Of a stretch of DNA of 64,000 nt, positions 15,657 through 23,992 are shown in pieces. Location of the stretch: positions 186,001-250,000 of the forward strand of contig NZ_JBQCKK010000001.1 of assembly GCF_051967035.1 (NCBI RefSeq). The letters run 5' to 3'. Source of the DNA: Brevibacillus sp051967035. Its GTDB lineage: Bacteria; Bacillota; Bacilli; Brevibacillales; Brevibacillaceae. Both the position numbers and the translations under genes were made by a program. The notes under the pieces are model-generated. The model saw only the letters and a list, made by a program, of their open reading frames with translations. It was not told the origin of the DNA and made no database searches. Each line of letters starts with the position of its first letter. The first letter of the stretch is position 1.

Positions 15657-16787
15657 ATGAAACTGTTGTCCATCGAACCGACGCCGAGTCCGAATGTGAT
15701 GAAGCTGAACGTGGACGAGACTCTGCCAGGCGGCGTGCAACATGTTTATACAAAAACGGAAGCGCAAAAAGCACCGGAGCTGATGCAGGAGCTTTTGGCC
15801 ATTGACGGAGTGACGTCGATTTTTCATACGGCGGACTTCCTGGCTTTGGAACGCAAGTCGAATGCGGACTGGCAGCGCATCTTGACGGAGGCGCGGGAAA
15901 TTTTGCAGGCGGGAAAAGGAATGGCGATCCCTGTCGTCTCCGCGGAGCAAGCGGGGGCCTACGGGGAGGCGCAGGTGTTCATCCAGATGTTCCGCGGCGT
16001 CCCGATGCAGGTTAAGGTGACGATGGGGACGGAGCAGATTCGCGCCGCCTTGCCTGAGCGATTCGGGCAGGCCGCCGTACAGGCCGGCTCTGCTTCCCCG
16101 AACTTAATTATGGAGCGCAAATGGGTGGAGCACGGTGTCCGTTACGGCGATTTGCGCGAAATCGGCGAGGAGGTAGCGCAGGAGATCGATGCGACGTACC
16201 CGCAGAGCCGCTTGGAGGAACTCGTCCAGCAGGCGATGCTGCTCGGGCCGGGCGAGACGCCGCAGGCGGTCGAGCGCGAGAAAAAGGTCGTGACACTCGA
16301 GATGCTCGACGATCCGGATTGGCAAAAGCGCTATGAGGCGCTGGACCGCATGGAGCCGACAGAGGAAGACTTGCCTGTCCTGGCAAAAGCGCTGCGCGAC
16401 CCCAAACCGTCCATTCGCAGGCTCGCTGTCGTCTACCTGGGGATGGTCGGAGGCGACGAAGTGTTCCCGCTGTTGTTCGAAGCGCTTCGCGACGATTCCG
16501 TGTCCGTGAGACGCACGGCAGGCGATACGCTGTCCGATCTGGGCGATCCGCGGGCGATTGGGCCGATGTGTACGGCGCTCAAAGACCGGAACAAGCTCGT
16601 GCGCTGGCGTGCGGCCCGCTTCCTGTATGAAGTAGGTGACGAGACGGCGCTCGACGCCTTGCGCGCGGCCCAGAACGACCCTGAGTTCGAAGTCAGCTTG
16701 CAGGTGCAAATGGCCTTGCAGCGAATCGAGAGCGGGGAAGCAGCCAGCGGTACGGTCTGGCAGCAGATGACAAGACGCAACGACTAG
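15657..16787 (+). CDS. Nfu-N-terminal / HEAT-repeat protein (CvfC/YpgR family)
   Basis: 376 residues. The first 90 residues form the Nfu/NifU N-terminal fold (IEPTPSPNVMKLNVDETLPGG, then GVTSIFHTADFLALERK). After a middle region, residues about 225-370 are HEAT/PBS-type helical repeats (LAKALRDPKPSIRRLAVVYL, VFPLLFEALRDDSVSVRRTA). The same architecture is known as conserved virulence factor C in staphylococci and YpgR in Bacillus. Its molecular role is unclear, though a link to iron-sulfur or scaffold function is suggested by the Nfu domain. The CxxC-bearing Nfu C-terminal domain is absent. Confidence 0.85.
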   Translation: MKLLSIEPTPSPNVMKLNVDETLPGGVQHVYTKTEAQKAPELMQELLAIDGVTSIFHTADFLALERKSNADWQRILTEAREILQAGKGMAIPVVSAEQAGAYGEAQVFIQMFRGVPMQVKVTMGTEQIRAALPERFGQAAVQAGSASPNLIMERKWVEHGVRYGDLREIGEEVAQEIDATYPQSRLEELVQQAMLLGPGETPQAVEREKKVVTLEMLDDPDWQKRYEALDRMEPTEEDLPVLAKALRDPKPSIRRLAVVYLGMVGGDEVFPLLFEALRDDSVSVRRTAGDTLSDLGDPRAIGPMCTALKDRNKLVRWRAARFLYEVGDETALDALRAAQNDPEFEVSLQVQMALQRIESGEAASGTVWQQMTRRND

Positions 16788-17200
16788 CCTGCTCTATCGC
16801 GGCTTCCTTTTGGGGGTGGTCGCGATAGGGCTTGTTTTTGTTTGGCGTGGAAAAAGAAGCGGGCTACACGCCGCCGTACATGGCCAGGAGCTTCCGGTCC
16901 GGGCCGCCCACGCTGCACCTGAAGCGAGCGATAGCCGTCCAGCACGACGGGGCGCAGGCTGGCAGGAAGTAGCTTGGCAGCTTGCAGCAGCCTGTCGGCG
17001 ACCGCACTTCGGACGAGACAGTCCGCCGGAGCATGCGCAAACCCTTCGTGGTAGCAGACCGGATATACCGCTAGCTGTGGGGCATACTGCATGAGAGAAA
17101 CGAGCGGCTCATTGTTTTCGCGGATGGCAGGGAGTGGACCTGCCTCTTTTTGCGCGGGGGGAATCGGGATTTTCCAGTCCATGCAGTCCATTTGGAGCAT
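16784..17200 (-). pseudogene. Truncated VanX-like D-Ala-D-Ala dipeptidase (M15D)
   Basis: The first 95 residues (DWKIPIPP, PLVSLMQYAPQLAVYPVCYH and LRPVVLDGYRSLQVQ) match the N-terminal region of M15D dipeptidases. After GYRSLQVQ the similarity ends abruptly, and the frame runs through Arg/Pro-rich sequence into the neighbouring gene's terminator. The zinc-binding SxHxxGxAxD and ExxH motifs are missing on this strand, so it should be inactive. The better start is probably the ATG at 17191, behind AAAGGGG. It may instead be a short orphan domain, but decay is the simpler reading. Confidence 0.6.
16794..16842 (+). terminator. Rho-independent terminator
   Basis: An 8-bp stem (16794-16801 with 16821-16828) is followed by CTTGTTTTTGTTT. 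It lies just after the HEAT-repeat gene. Confidence 0.75.
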
Positions 17201-17289
17201 CCCCTTTGCCTTTTTCCCTATCCTCGCACACGTTTGTCAGGTAAAAATTGGTATCTAACAGTATAAAAATAGACACAGTTCAATAATAG

Positions 17290-17319
17290 TTGACTTCCTC
17301 CTTATCCATCCCTTATTCT
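17290..17319 (+). promoter_or_regulatory. Sigma-A promoter of the FAD oxidoreductase gene
   Basis: TTGACT (17290-17295) and TATTCT (17314-17319) with an 18-bp spacer lie in an AT-rich gap about 55 nt upstream of the start codon. Confidence 0.55.
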
Positions 17320-17374
17320 ATTGTAGGGTTTAGCTCATGTAATCAACATTGCTAGTGCGTAGGGGAGATTGTGT

Positions 17375-18673
17375 ATGACAACCAATCACTATGACGTTGT
17401 TATTGTAGGTGCCGGACTGGCTGGTCTTTCCAGTGCCGCCTACCTGTCGTCGAAAGGCAAAAAGGTTTTGGTTTTGGAGCGCGGACAATTGGGTGGACGT
17501 GCCGTTACCATGAAGATCAAGGGCTTTAACTTCAACTTCGGTGCTCACGCCATTTATGCACGCGACAGCTCCGTTCTGAGAACGTTCGAAAAAGAACTCG
17601 GACTCAACATTGACTGGCAAGACTTCAATCCGACAAAAGCAAAGTACGATATCGGGGACGATTTGACTGCCGTTCCTTCCAACGTGCAAGGACTTTTCCA
17701 AACCAAGCTGTTAAAAGGAATGGACAAGGTATTATTTACGTTTGAGATTTTGAAAACGATGCTGAAAATGGAAAAGGGCCATCCGCACATGTCGATTCAG
17801 AAGTGGATGGAGAAAAAGCATGTCAGCGAAGATGTACAGGACATGATGCTGACGCTTGCATCCTCCAACTTCTTTACGCGCGAACCGGAAAAAATTCCGT
17901 CTGACGTATTCTTCACGTACTACAGCCGTCTGTTTACAACGAACAAGCCTGTAGCGTATATCGGCGGCGGTTGGCAGGCGCTGATTAACGAACTGGTTCG
18001 CGTCATTGAGGAAAACCAGGGCACGATCATGCTCAAGAACAAAGTCGAGCAGTTTCTTGTAGAAAATGATCGCGTGACGGGAGTGGCGACGCCAGAGGGC
18101 GAGTTTACGGCTGATGAGTTTGTCTGCTGTATTCCGCCGAGGGAAATGGCAAAAGTATTCGCAGGAACACGTCTGGAGCACGCGATTGCCCAGCATGCCG
18201 AATACGAGCCGACAGTCGTCATGGTGTATGACATTGGGCTGAAAGAGCGGATCGATGTGCCGTTCTCCTACATCTACGACAAGCAAAACAATATTTTCAT
18301 CACAGATATCTCGTACTACGACCGTACTTGTGTGCCGGAGGGCGGACAGCTGTTGCAGGCAACCGCTTATATGCGCCAGGATGAGGTGGGCAACAAGGAA
18401 GCAGCGGACATTCGCAAGCAGCAGATCGAAAACCTGTACGACAAGCACTTCCCGGGCTGGCGCGAGCAACTGGTCGTTCCGCGTGTGTCTGCCCGTGCTG
18501 TTGTCCAGGAGATCAAATGGACGATGAATCAAAAGCCGATGCCTACTTTCTTCCCCGACTATCGCAACCTGTTCTTTGCAGGGGACTGGTGCGAAGGTCA
18601 AGGCCAGCTTTCCGAGTTGTCCTTCTCCAGCGCATGGCAAGTATCCAATCTCATCTTGGAAAAAGATCAATAA
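17375..18673 (+). CDS. FAD-dependent oxidoreductase, CrtI/phytoene-desaturase-like
   Basis: 432 residues with an N-terminal Rossmann dinucleotide motif (VVIVGAGLAGLSSAAYLSSKG) followed by the family arginine region GRAVTMKIKGFNFNFGAHAI, and a C-terminal FAD-contact segment FFAGDWCEGQGQLSE. This is the amine-oxidase/CrtI superfamily. No carotenoid synthesis genes are nearby, so the substrate is unknown. The start ATG at 17375 follows GGGGAG. It is monocistronic, with its own promoter and terminator. Confidence 0.85.
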   Translation: MTTNHYDVVIVGAGLAGLSSAAYLSSKGKKVLVLERGQLGGRAVTMKIKGFNFNFGAHAIYARDSSVLRTFEKELGLNIDWQDFNPTKAKYDIGDDLTAVPSNVQGLFQTKLLKGMDKVLFTFEILKTMLKMEKGHPHMSIQKWMEKKHVSEDVQDMMLTLASSNFFTREPEKIPSDVFFTYYSRLFTTNKPVAYIGGGWQALINELVRVIEENQGTIMLKNKVEQFLVENDRVTGVATPEGEFTADEFVCCIPPREMAKVFAGTRLEHAIAQHAEYEPTVVMVYDIGLKERIDVPFSYIYDKQNNIFITDISYYDRTCVPEGGQLLQATAYMRQDEVGNKEAADIRKQQIENLYDKHFPGWREQLVVPRVSARAVVQEIKWTMNQKPMPTFFPDYRNLFFAGDWCEGQGQLSELSFSSAWQVSNLILEKDQ

Positions 18674-18683
18674 AGGCGAAGCA

Positions 18684-18728
18684 AGCGGGTTCTTTCTTTT
18701 CGTGGGAAAAGGAAGAACCCGCTTTTTG
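18684..18728 (+). terminator. Rho-independent terminator
   Basis: A perfect 11-bp stem (18684-18694 with 18713-18723) is followed by five T residues. Confidence 0.85.
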
Positions 18729-18796
18729 GCGTGGTCAGCCCAAAAGCCAGACCTTACAAGAAAAAGCCCGTCCGGGAAAACGGATGAGCGGCGCGC

Positions 18797-19612
18797 CTAC
18801 GCTTGCGGCGGGCCGTACGTTTCGTACAGCAGGCTGCCGATGCGTGCCATGACACGGGCAGCATCCCGTTGCGGCAGCCCCTTGTTGAGCAGGGAGACGC
18901 TGATAGCGTGTGGTCCTGTATAGAAAATCCCGACATCATGCGTAATTTTCGAGACGGAGCCTGTTTTGTTCGCAAACTCCCATTTGGGCAGCATCCCGAT
19001 GATGGCGCCGTCCGGATCGGGCAACAGAGAGGGGAAGCGGTCACGATGCTGCTGCTGTTTTAACATCGCGATCATTTTCAGACAGCTGTCGTAGGAAACG
19101 ACTGTACCCGTCGCCAGGCAGCGCAGGTGACTGCCGATGTCTGCTGCCGTAATCTCGTTGAACCCGGCAAGCTCGGCCGGCCTGACCATCAGCTTGTGGA
19201 AAAAGGTACTGTTTTCCATGCCGGTTTTGCGCATGACGCTGCGGATGATGTCTCTTCCGACCAGGTCGATCATCATGTTGGTGGCGGTGTTGTCGCTCTG
19301 GATCATCATCAACGTGACGAGGTCGTACACGGTGAATTCCGTCCCGGGCGTCATGTGCTGCAAGACGCCTGCTCCCCCCACGAGATCGTCCCGGCGCAGC
19401 CTGAGCCTGTCTTCCAAAGCGAACTTGCCGGCATACGCCTCGGCGAATACGGCGGTCATGATCGGCACCTTGATGACGCTTGCGGCGTAGAAGCGCTGCT
19501 TTTCGTTGATGGTGAGCGTTTCGTTTGTCCGCAAATCTTCCAGATAGATGCCCCACTCGCCGCCAGCGGCTTCGCAGAGCTTGGAAACAGGGGGAAAAAG
19601 ACCGGATAGCAC
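18797..19612 (-). CDS. Class A beta-lactamase-fold serine hydrolase
   Basis: 271 residues. Active-site elements of the serine beta-lactamase/penicillin-binding fold are present: SVIK (Ser45, Lys48), SDN (106-108) and KTG (216-218). There is no signal peptide, so the protein looks cytoplasmic or non-classically located, unlike true secreted beta-lactamases. A resistance role is therefore not implied. I prefer the GTG at 19612 because AAAGGAG sits nine bases before it; an ATG at 19621 abuts that site and is too close. Confidence 0.82.
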   Translation of the reverse strand: MLSGLFPPVSKLCEAAGGEWGIYLEDLRTNETLTINEKQRFYAASVIKVPIMTAVFAEAYAGKFALEDRLRLRRDDLVGGAGVLQHMTPGTEFTVYDLVTLMMIQSDNTATNMMIDLVGRDIIRSVMRKTGMENSTFFHKLMVRPAELAGFNEITAADIGSHLRCLATGTVVSYDSCLKMIAMLKQQQHRDRFPSLLPDPDGAIIGMLPKWEFANKTGSVSKITHDVGIFYTGPHAISVSLLNKGLPQRDAARVMARIGSLLYETYGPPQA

Positions 19613-19808
19613 AAGGCCCATCTCCTTTTTAGTTATATAGACAAAATTTTCTAAAGATACTATGATTGAATCATGTTTGCAGCAATCATGCAAATCATTC
19701 CGGAACAAAGGGTTGCTGACAGTAGTGGCCGCCGCAAGAAACGGCGGAAAAAGGCGGACTTCCCGGGGGCTGCAAAATAGACCCGGAAGCCATAAGGGAG
19801 TGACTGGC

Positions 19809-20561
19809 GTGCGTCCGATCATTGGTGTCGCGTGTACGAAAATGGTTTTCCCGAATCACCATCTCGACCCGTTTTTCTATGTCGGGTCCGGCTATGTGGA
19901 CGGAGTGGCCCGCGCTGGCGGCATTCCGCTCATCCTGCCGCTGTTGACCGTACAGGAAGCGCCGTTCCGGGAGATGATCGAGTCCCTCGACGGGCTGATC
20001 CTGACGGGCGGCGACGATCCTGCCCCGCATCTGTACGGGGAAGAGCCGCTGCAAGGGCTGGGGAACATCGAATACGAACGGGACCTGGCCGAGCTTGCCG
20101 TAATCAAGCTGGCGCTGGAGCTGAAAAAGCCGATTCTGGGCATTTGCCGGGGCATGCAGATCGTGAATGTAGCGTGTGGCGGCACGCTCATTCAGGATAT
20201 TCCCAGTCAGGTTCCGGGAGCTTTTCAGCACGCGCAAAAAGGCTCCCGGGAGTACGGCGCGCATAAGGTCACACTCAAGCCTGGCTTTCTGGCGGATGCG
20301 CTCGGGCAGCAGGAGGTGCTGGTGAACACCTCTCACCACCAGGCGGTCAAAGACGTGGCCCCCGGCTTCCAGGTGACGGGAAGCGCGGCTGACGGAGTGA
20401 TCGAGGCCATCGAGAGTCTTGACGGGCTCGTGATCGGCGTACAGTGGCATCCTGAGCGGATGTGGGCGCACGACAGCCAGATGCTGAAAATCGCCGAGGC
20501 CTTTATTGCCCGGGCAAAGCAGCAAAAGCAGCAAAGCCAGCAAAAGCGGCAAGCGAAGTAA
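19809..20561 (+). CDS. Class I glutamine amidotransferase-like hydrolase (peptidase C26, PuuD type)
   Basis: 250 residues. The catalytic cysteine is in GICRGMQIVN, and His-Glu in VQWHPERMW; LILTGGDDPAPHLYGE is typical of the gamma-glutamyl-GABA hydrolase group. These enzymes release glutamate from gamma-glutamyl-amines in polyamine breakdown, or cleave related conjugates. No other polyamine genes are adjacent. The GTG at 19809 follows AAGGGAG. A polar Gln/Lys-rich tail ends the protein. Confidence 0.85.
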   Translation: MRPIIGVACTKMVFPNHHLDPFFYVGSGYVDGVARAGGIPLILPLLTVQEAPFREMIESLDGLILTGGDDPAPHLYGEEPLQGLGNIEYERDLAELAVIKLALELKKPILGICRGMQIVNVACGGTLIQDIPSQVPGAFQHAQKGSREYGAHKVTLKPGFLADALGQQEVLVNTSHHQAVKDVAPGFQVTGSAADGVIEAIESLDGLVIGVQWHPERMWAHDSQMLKIAEAFIARAKQQKQQSQQKRQAK

Positions 20562-20600
20562 GCGACAGAAAAACAGGTCCATCGCATTCCGGACAGATAC

Positions 20601-20629
20601 CCGTCCTGCTGCCAGCAGGGCGGTTTTTT
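20601..20629 (+). terminator. Rho-independent terminator
   Basis: A 10-bp stem (20601-20610 with 20614-20623, one G-U pair) with a three-base loop is followed by TTTTTT. Confidence 0.8.
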
Positions 20630-20765
20630 CATAGGGGCAACGACGGCGGCGCGTCGCCTATGGCTTGGTGCAGCTGCGTTTGCTCGTGCCGGGCTGGCGT
20701 GCGGCCAGACCGAGCCTGTAAGTCTGCCCCCAATCGGTGTATACTGGTCCTACGAGGTGAGAGCC

Positions 20766-21209
20766 ATGTTACCAGTCGGAGCAAAAGCCCCGGTCTTCAC
20801 GGCAAACAGCACAAAAGGTCCGGTAGACCTGGGAGAATATGTCGGCAAGCAAACCATCGTTCTGGTATTTTACCCGGGCGACGATACGCCCGTTTGCACC
20901 AGGCAGCTGTGCGCCCTTCAGGACAACTACGCGAGCTTGCAGCAGAAAAACACGGTTGTCTTCGGCGTCAATCCGGGGGAGTTGGGCAAAAAGCAGGCGT
21001 TTTCGGAAAAGTTTCAGTACGCTTTTCCGCTGATCGTAGACGATGGCGAAACCATCCGCGAGGCATATGATGTAGGAAAAATTCTCGGCCTGTTTTTTCA
21101 GCAGCGCATTGTCTACATCATCGGCAGGGACGGGACGATCGTGTATGCGAAAAAAGGCAATCCGCCCGTATCCGAGCTGCTTGCCGTGATCGAAGCGCAA
21201 GGGCAGTAA
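20766..21209 (+). CDS. Peroxiredoxin, BCP/PrxQ subfamily
   Basis: 147 residues. The peroxidatic site is YPGDDTPVCTRQLC, with the resolving cysteine five residues after the peroxidatic one, as in atypical 2-Cys BCP enzymes. It reduces hydroperoxides using thioredoxin. The ATG at 20766 has GAGGTGA upstream. The next gene, dinB, has its own promoter, so any shared stress response is coincidental. Confidence 0.9.
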   Translation: MLPVGAKAPVFTANSTKGPVDLGEYVGKQTIVLVFYPGDDTPVCTRQLCALQDNYASLQQKNTVVFGVNPGELGKKQAFSEKFQYAFPLIVDDGETIREAYDVGKILGLFFQQRIVYIIGRDGTIVYAKKGNPPVSELLAVIEAQGQ

Positions 21210-21240
21210 AGCGGCCGTAGTGGGGGGAGATATCCACCGC

Positions 21241-21290
21241 TTGCGTCGAAGGAGCAAAACAGGGATAATACAAATGAGAATGTATGTTTG
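21241..21290 (+). promoter_or_regulatory. dinB promoter with LexA-like box
   Basis: TTGCGT (21241-21246), a 17-bp spacer and GATAAT (21264-21269) make a good sigma-A promoter. At 21277-21290 the sequence AGAATGTATGTTTG resembles the Bacillus LexA/DinR operator CGAACRNRYGTTYC, matching 10 of 13 fixed positions. It would cover the transcription start. SOS control is an inference. Confidence 0.5.
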
Positions 21291-21303
21291 GTGGTTATCC
21301 GTC

Positions 21304-22356
21304 ATGAAAAAAATCCTTCACCTGGATATTGACGCTTTTTTCGCCAGCGTAGAGCAGCTGGATCGGCCGGAACTGCGCGGAAAGCCCGTGATTGTAGGCG
21401 GGCCTGCCAATCGCGGGGTTGTCTCGACGTGCAGCTACGAGGCGCGCAAATACGGCGTGCGCTCGGCCATGCCGATGGCGCTGGCGCGGAAAAAATGCCC
21501 GCAGGGTGTGTACCTTCCCGTCCGCTACAGCCGCTATGCAGAAAAATCCGCGGAAGTCAGAGAAATTTTTGCTTCCTATACGACACGCTACCAAACGGTC
21601 GGTCTCGACGAGGCGTACCTGGATGTGTCCCACTACGCGAATGCCGTGCCTGTTGCCCGCGAGTTGAAAGAGCGGATCAAACGGGAGACGGGCCTTACCT
21701 GTAGCATCGGGCTTTCCTATAATATGTCGCTCGCCAAAATCGCCAGCGATTTGAAAAAGCCGGACGCCTTTGTCATCATCCGGTCTGAGGAGGCATTGGA
21801 GGTCCTGCGACCGCTGCCGATCGGAACGCTGCATGGAGTCGGCAAAAAGTCGCAGGAGTTGCTCGCCAAAAAGGGCATCGAGACGGTGGAGGACTTTTGG
21901 CGGCTCTCGCTGGATGAGGTTGTCCAGCTGTTCGGCAAGTTCGGACGTTCCTTGTACCACCGGGCCAGGGGCGAAGACAACCGCGAGATCGTGATGGACC
22001 GCGTGCCCAAGTCGACGAGCCGTGAAACGACGCTGCCTTTTGATTTGTACGACCGCGAATCGATCGCGCCGATTGCGCTTTCGCTCTTGCGGGAGATCGA
22101 GGAGGACGTTCGTCAGGAAGGAGTCGAGCCGCAGACGATCACGCTCAAGATCAAGTACGCCGACTTCACGCAACGAACGAAGCAGCACAAGGCAGTCGCC
22201 GGAGCCAACTGGCAGGAGTTGTTGGAAGAGTTGCTCGATGCCTTCGATTATTCGCAAGGGGTGAGACTGGTGGGCGTCGGCTTTTCCCATTTTGTCGAAC
22301 CGCAACAAGAGCGCTACGAGCAGCTTACGCTGTTTCCGTGGAAGCTCGGGAGATAG
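21304..22356 (+). CDS. dinB: DNA polymerase IV (Y family)
   Basis: 350 residues. Metal-binding active-site motifs LDIDAFFASVE and GLDEAYLDVS, a fingers region CSYEARKYGVRSAMPMALARK, and a helix-hairpin-helix GVGKKSQELLAKKGIETVEDF are followed by the little-finger domain. Y-family polymerases copy past DNA lesions. The start at 21304 lies about 28 nt after the inferred transcription start. Longer starts (21220) would lie upstream of the promoter. Confidence 0.93.
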   Translation: MKKILHLDIDAFFASVEQLDRPELRGKPVIVGGPANRGVVSTCSYEARKYGVRSAMPMALARKKCPQGVYLPVRYSRYAEKSAEVREIFASYTTRYQTVGLDEAYLDVSHYANAVPVARELKERIKRETGLTCSIGLSYNMSLAKIASDLKKPDAFVIIRSEEALEVLRPLPIGTLHGVGKKSQELLAKKGIETVEDFWRLSLDEVVQLFGKFGRSLYHRARGEDNREIVMDRVPKSTSRETTLPFDLYDRESIAPIALSLLREIEEDVRQEGVEPQTITLKIKYADFTQRTKQHKAVAGANWQELLEELLDAFDYSQGVRLVGVGFSHFVEPQQERYEQLTLFPWKLGR

Positions 22357-22367
22357 GGAGGGAAGGG

Positions 22368-22565
22368 ATGGAGGCGGACCATGCGTTTCACTGTTGTGCG
22401 ACCTGTGTTCATTTTCGCGTGGAAAAAGCGCCTGGCGGTGTAACCTATCGCTGTTCGCGTCTCACCTACGAGACGCGGCCAGACTATCGCTTCCAATGCT
22501 GGACCCCGACGGAGCGGGTCAGACGGCTGATGGCGTCCAGACAAGAGCAATTCCGGAGCGAATGA
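22368..22565 (+). CDS. Small cysteine-rich protein (possible zinc site)
   Basis: 65 residues from the ATG at 22368, preceded by GGGAGGGAAGG, 11 nt after dinB. Four to five cysteines (HCCATCVHF, YRCSRL, FQCWTP) are spaced like a compact zinc knuckle. The rest is polar. It is probably co-transcribed with dinB. I do not recognise a named family. Confidence 0.65.
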   Translation: MEADHAFHCCATCVHFRVEKAPGGVTYRCSRLTYETRPDYRFQCWTPTERVRRLMASRQEQFRSE

Positions 22566-22575
22566 AAGACAACAA

Positions 22576-22616
22576 ACCCCCCGTTGCCACGGTTCGCGTG
22601 ACAGCGGGGGGTATTT
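22576..22616 (+). terminator. Bidirectional hairpin terminator
   Basis: An 11-bp G+C-rich stem (22576-22586 with 22602-22612, one G-U pair) lies between convergent genes. The T-run is short on the plus strand. Confidence 0.65.
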
Positions 22617-22682
22617 GCTTCGGGGCGGACGGCGGACGGCTGGCGACGGGGCGAGCGCGTTTCGTCGGGGCATTGCAAGGCT

Positions 22683-23903
22683 TCAGGACGAATGCATGTT
22701 GCCCTTTTGGGTGGAATAGCGCCCGGTTTTGCTCGCTTTCAACTGCATGAACAACAGGATACCGAAGCCGAGCACGGTTGCCGCGACTGCGAGGATAGCC
22801 GAGGATATCGGCAGCAAGTCCGTCAAAATGCCGCCAGCCAGTGGTCCTGCCACCATGCCGATCCCGTGGAACATGTTGAACAGGGAGTAGGCCGTGCCGT
22901 AAGCGCCGCTTCCCCCTCGGTCGATGATGCCCCCCAGTGTCGGGAGGGTAGGGGACAGGGTGAAGCCGATGCTCGCCCCGATCAGCGCCATCGCGATGCC
23001 TGCTTGCCACAGCGAGTCGGCCCACACCAAGAATGGCAGGAAGACAGCGAGCATGATAATCCCGACGAACATGAGGGTGTACGGGTTCCAGCGGTTGGAC
23101 AAGGAGCCTGCTACCGGGGCAATCAATCCGTATGCCAATGTCATCGCGGCAAACAACAGGCCGATCGCAGTCGGCGTGCTGCCGAGCTTCTCCGTCAAAA
23201 AGACAGGCAACGTCGGCTCCAACAGACAAAGCGAGATTTCCGCAAGCAGGACGATCCCGGCGATGAAGACGACCTGCGGATTGCGCAAAAATCCGCCGAT
23301 TTCCAGTTTTTCGCTGGCTGTGCGCGTCCCTTCTTCCTTGAGGAACAAATACACCAGCACGAGGTTGACGACAGTGAAGGCGGCAGCTGCGAGGAACGGC
23401 GTCCGGTGATCGCTGATTTCAAACAGCCAGCCGCCAATCGGCGCGCCCAGCAAGGTGCCCGTGGAGATTGCGGTCAGCGCCGTTCCCATGACGGCTCCGC
23501 GCATTTGGGGCGGAAACAGGTCCGCGAGCAAGGCGAGAGCCGTCGGCCAGGTCGCCGCTGCAGCGATCCCTTGCACGAAGCGGGCCGTAATCAAGAGGGC
23601 CATCGTTTCCGCAAAAGCGAACAGCAGCGTGGAAGCCGCAAGCCCGATCAAGCCGATGAGCAGCACGGTCCGTCTGCCCAACCGGTCAGAGACCGGCCCG
23701 AAGATCGGTGTCGCAAACAGCATGGCGACCGCATAGCTGCTGAACAGGACGCCCATCATGGTTGCGGATGGTTGCAGCGTCGCAGAAAAATAAGGAACAA
23801 TCGGAATCAACAGGCTGTAGAGCAGCGTGTCGATGAATAAAATCAAAATCACAAACCATAAGCCGGTACGCTGCGGCTTTGTCATTTGCGTGAAACGCGC
23901 CAT
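22683..23903 (-). CDS. MFS efflux transporter (DHA1-like)
   Basis: 406 residues with 12 hydrophobic helices. Motif A (GPVSDRLGRRTVLLIG) lies between helices 2 and 3, and the motif-C-like GTLLGAPIGGWLFE is found in helix 5, which is characteristic of drug-proton antiporters. The start is the ATG at 23903 behind AGAGGTGG. A TetR regulator lies directly upstream on the same strand, and both have matching operator-like sites, so expression is probably induced by a ligand exported by the pump. The substrate is unknown. Confidence 0.88.
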   Translation of the reverse strand: MARFTQMTKPQRTGLWFVILILFIDTLLYSLLIPIVPYFSATLQPSATMMGVLFSSYAVAMLFATPIFGPVSDRLGRRTVLLIGLIGLAASTLLFAFAETMALLITARFVQGIAAAATWPTALALLADLFPPQMRGAVMGTALTAISTGTLLGAPIGGWLFEISDHRTPFLAAAAFTVVNLVLVYLFLKEEGTRTASEKLEIGGFLRNPQVVFIAGIVLLAEISLCLLEPTLPVFLTEKLGSTPTAIGLLFAAMTLAYGLIAPVAGSLSNRWNPYTLMFVGIIMLAVFLPFLVWADSLWQAGIAMALIGASIGFTLSPTLPTLGGIIDRGGSGAYGTAYSLFNMFHGIGMVAGPLAGGILTDLLPISSAILAVAATVLGFGILLFMQLKASKTGRYSTQKGNMHSS

Positions 23904-23942
23904 CGGTACCACCTCTTCTCAATCGTTGACTCTTTTACTCAT

Positions 23943-23967
23943 AAAACTATTTTTGTTTTATTCGTTT
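23943..23967 (-). promoter_or_regulatory. Putative TetR operator before the MFS gene
   Basis: A 25-bp A+T-rich element whose reverse complement matches 24584-24608 at 24 of 25 positions. Both lie just upstream of minus-strand genes (MFS and tetR). Its ends are themselves loosely palindromic (AAAACTAT and a CGTTT end). Confidence 0.65.
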
Positions 23968-23992
23968 CCGCAAAAAAGAGGAATAAAAGGAG

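Noticed and set aside
18797..19612. Antibiotic-resistance beta-lactamase
   Set aside because: Motifs fit the fold, but there is no signal peptide and many cytoplasmic hydrolases share them; resistance cannot be supported.
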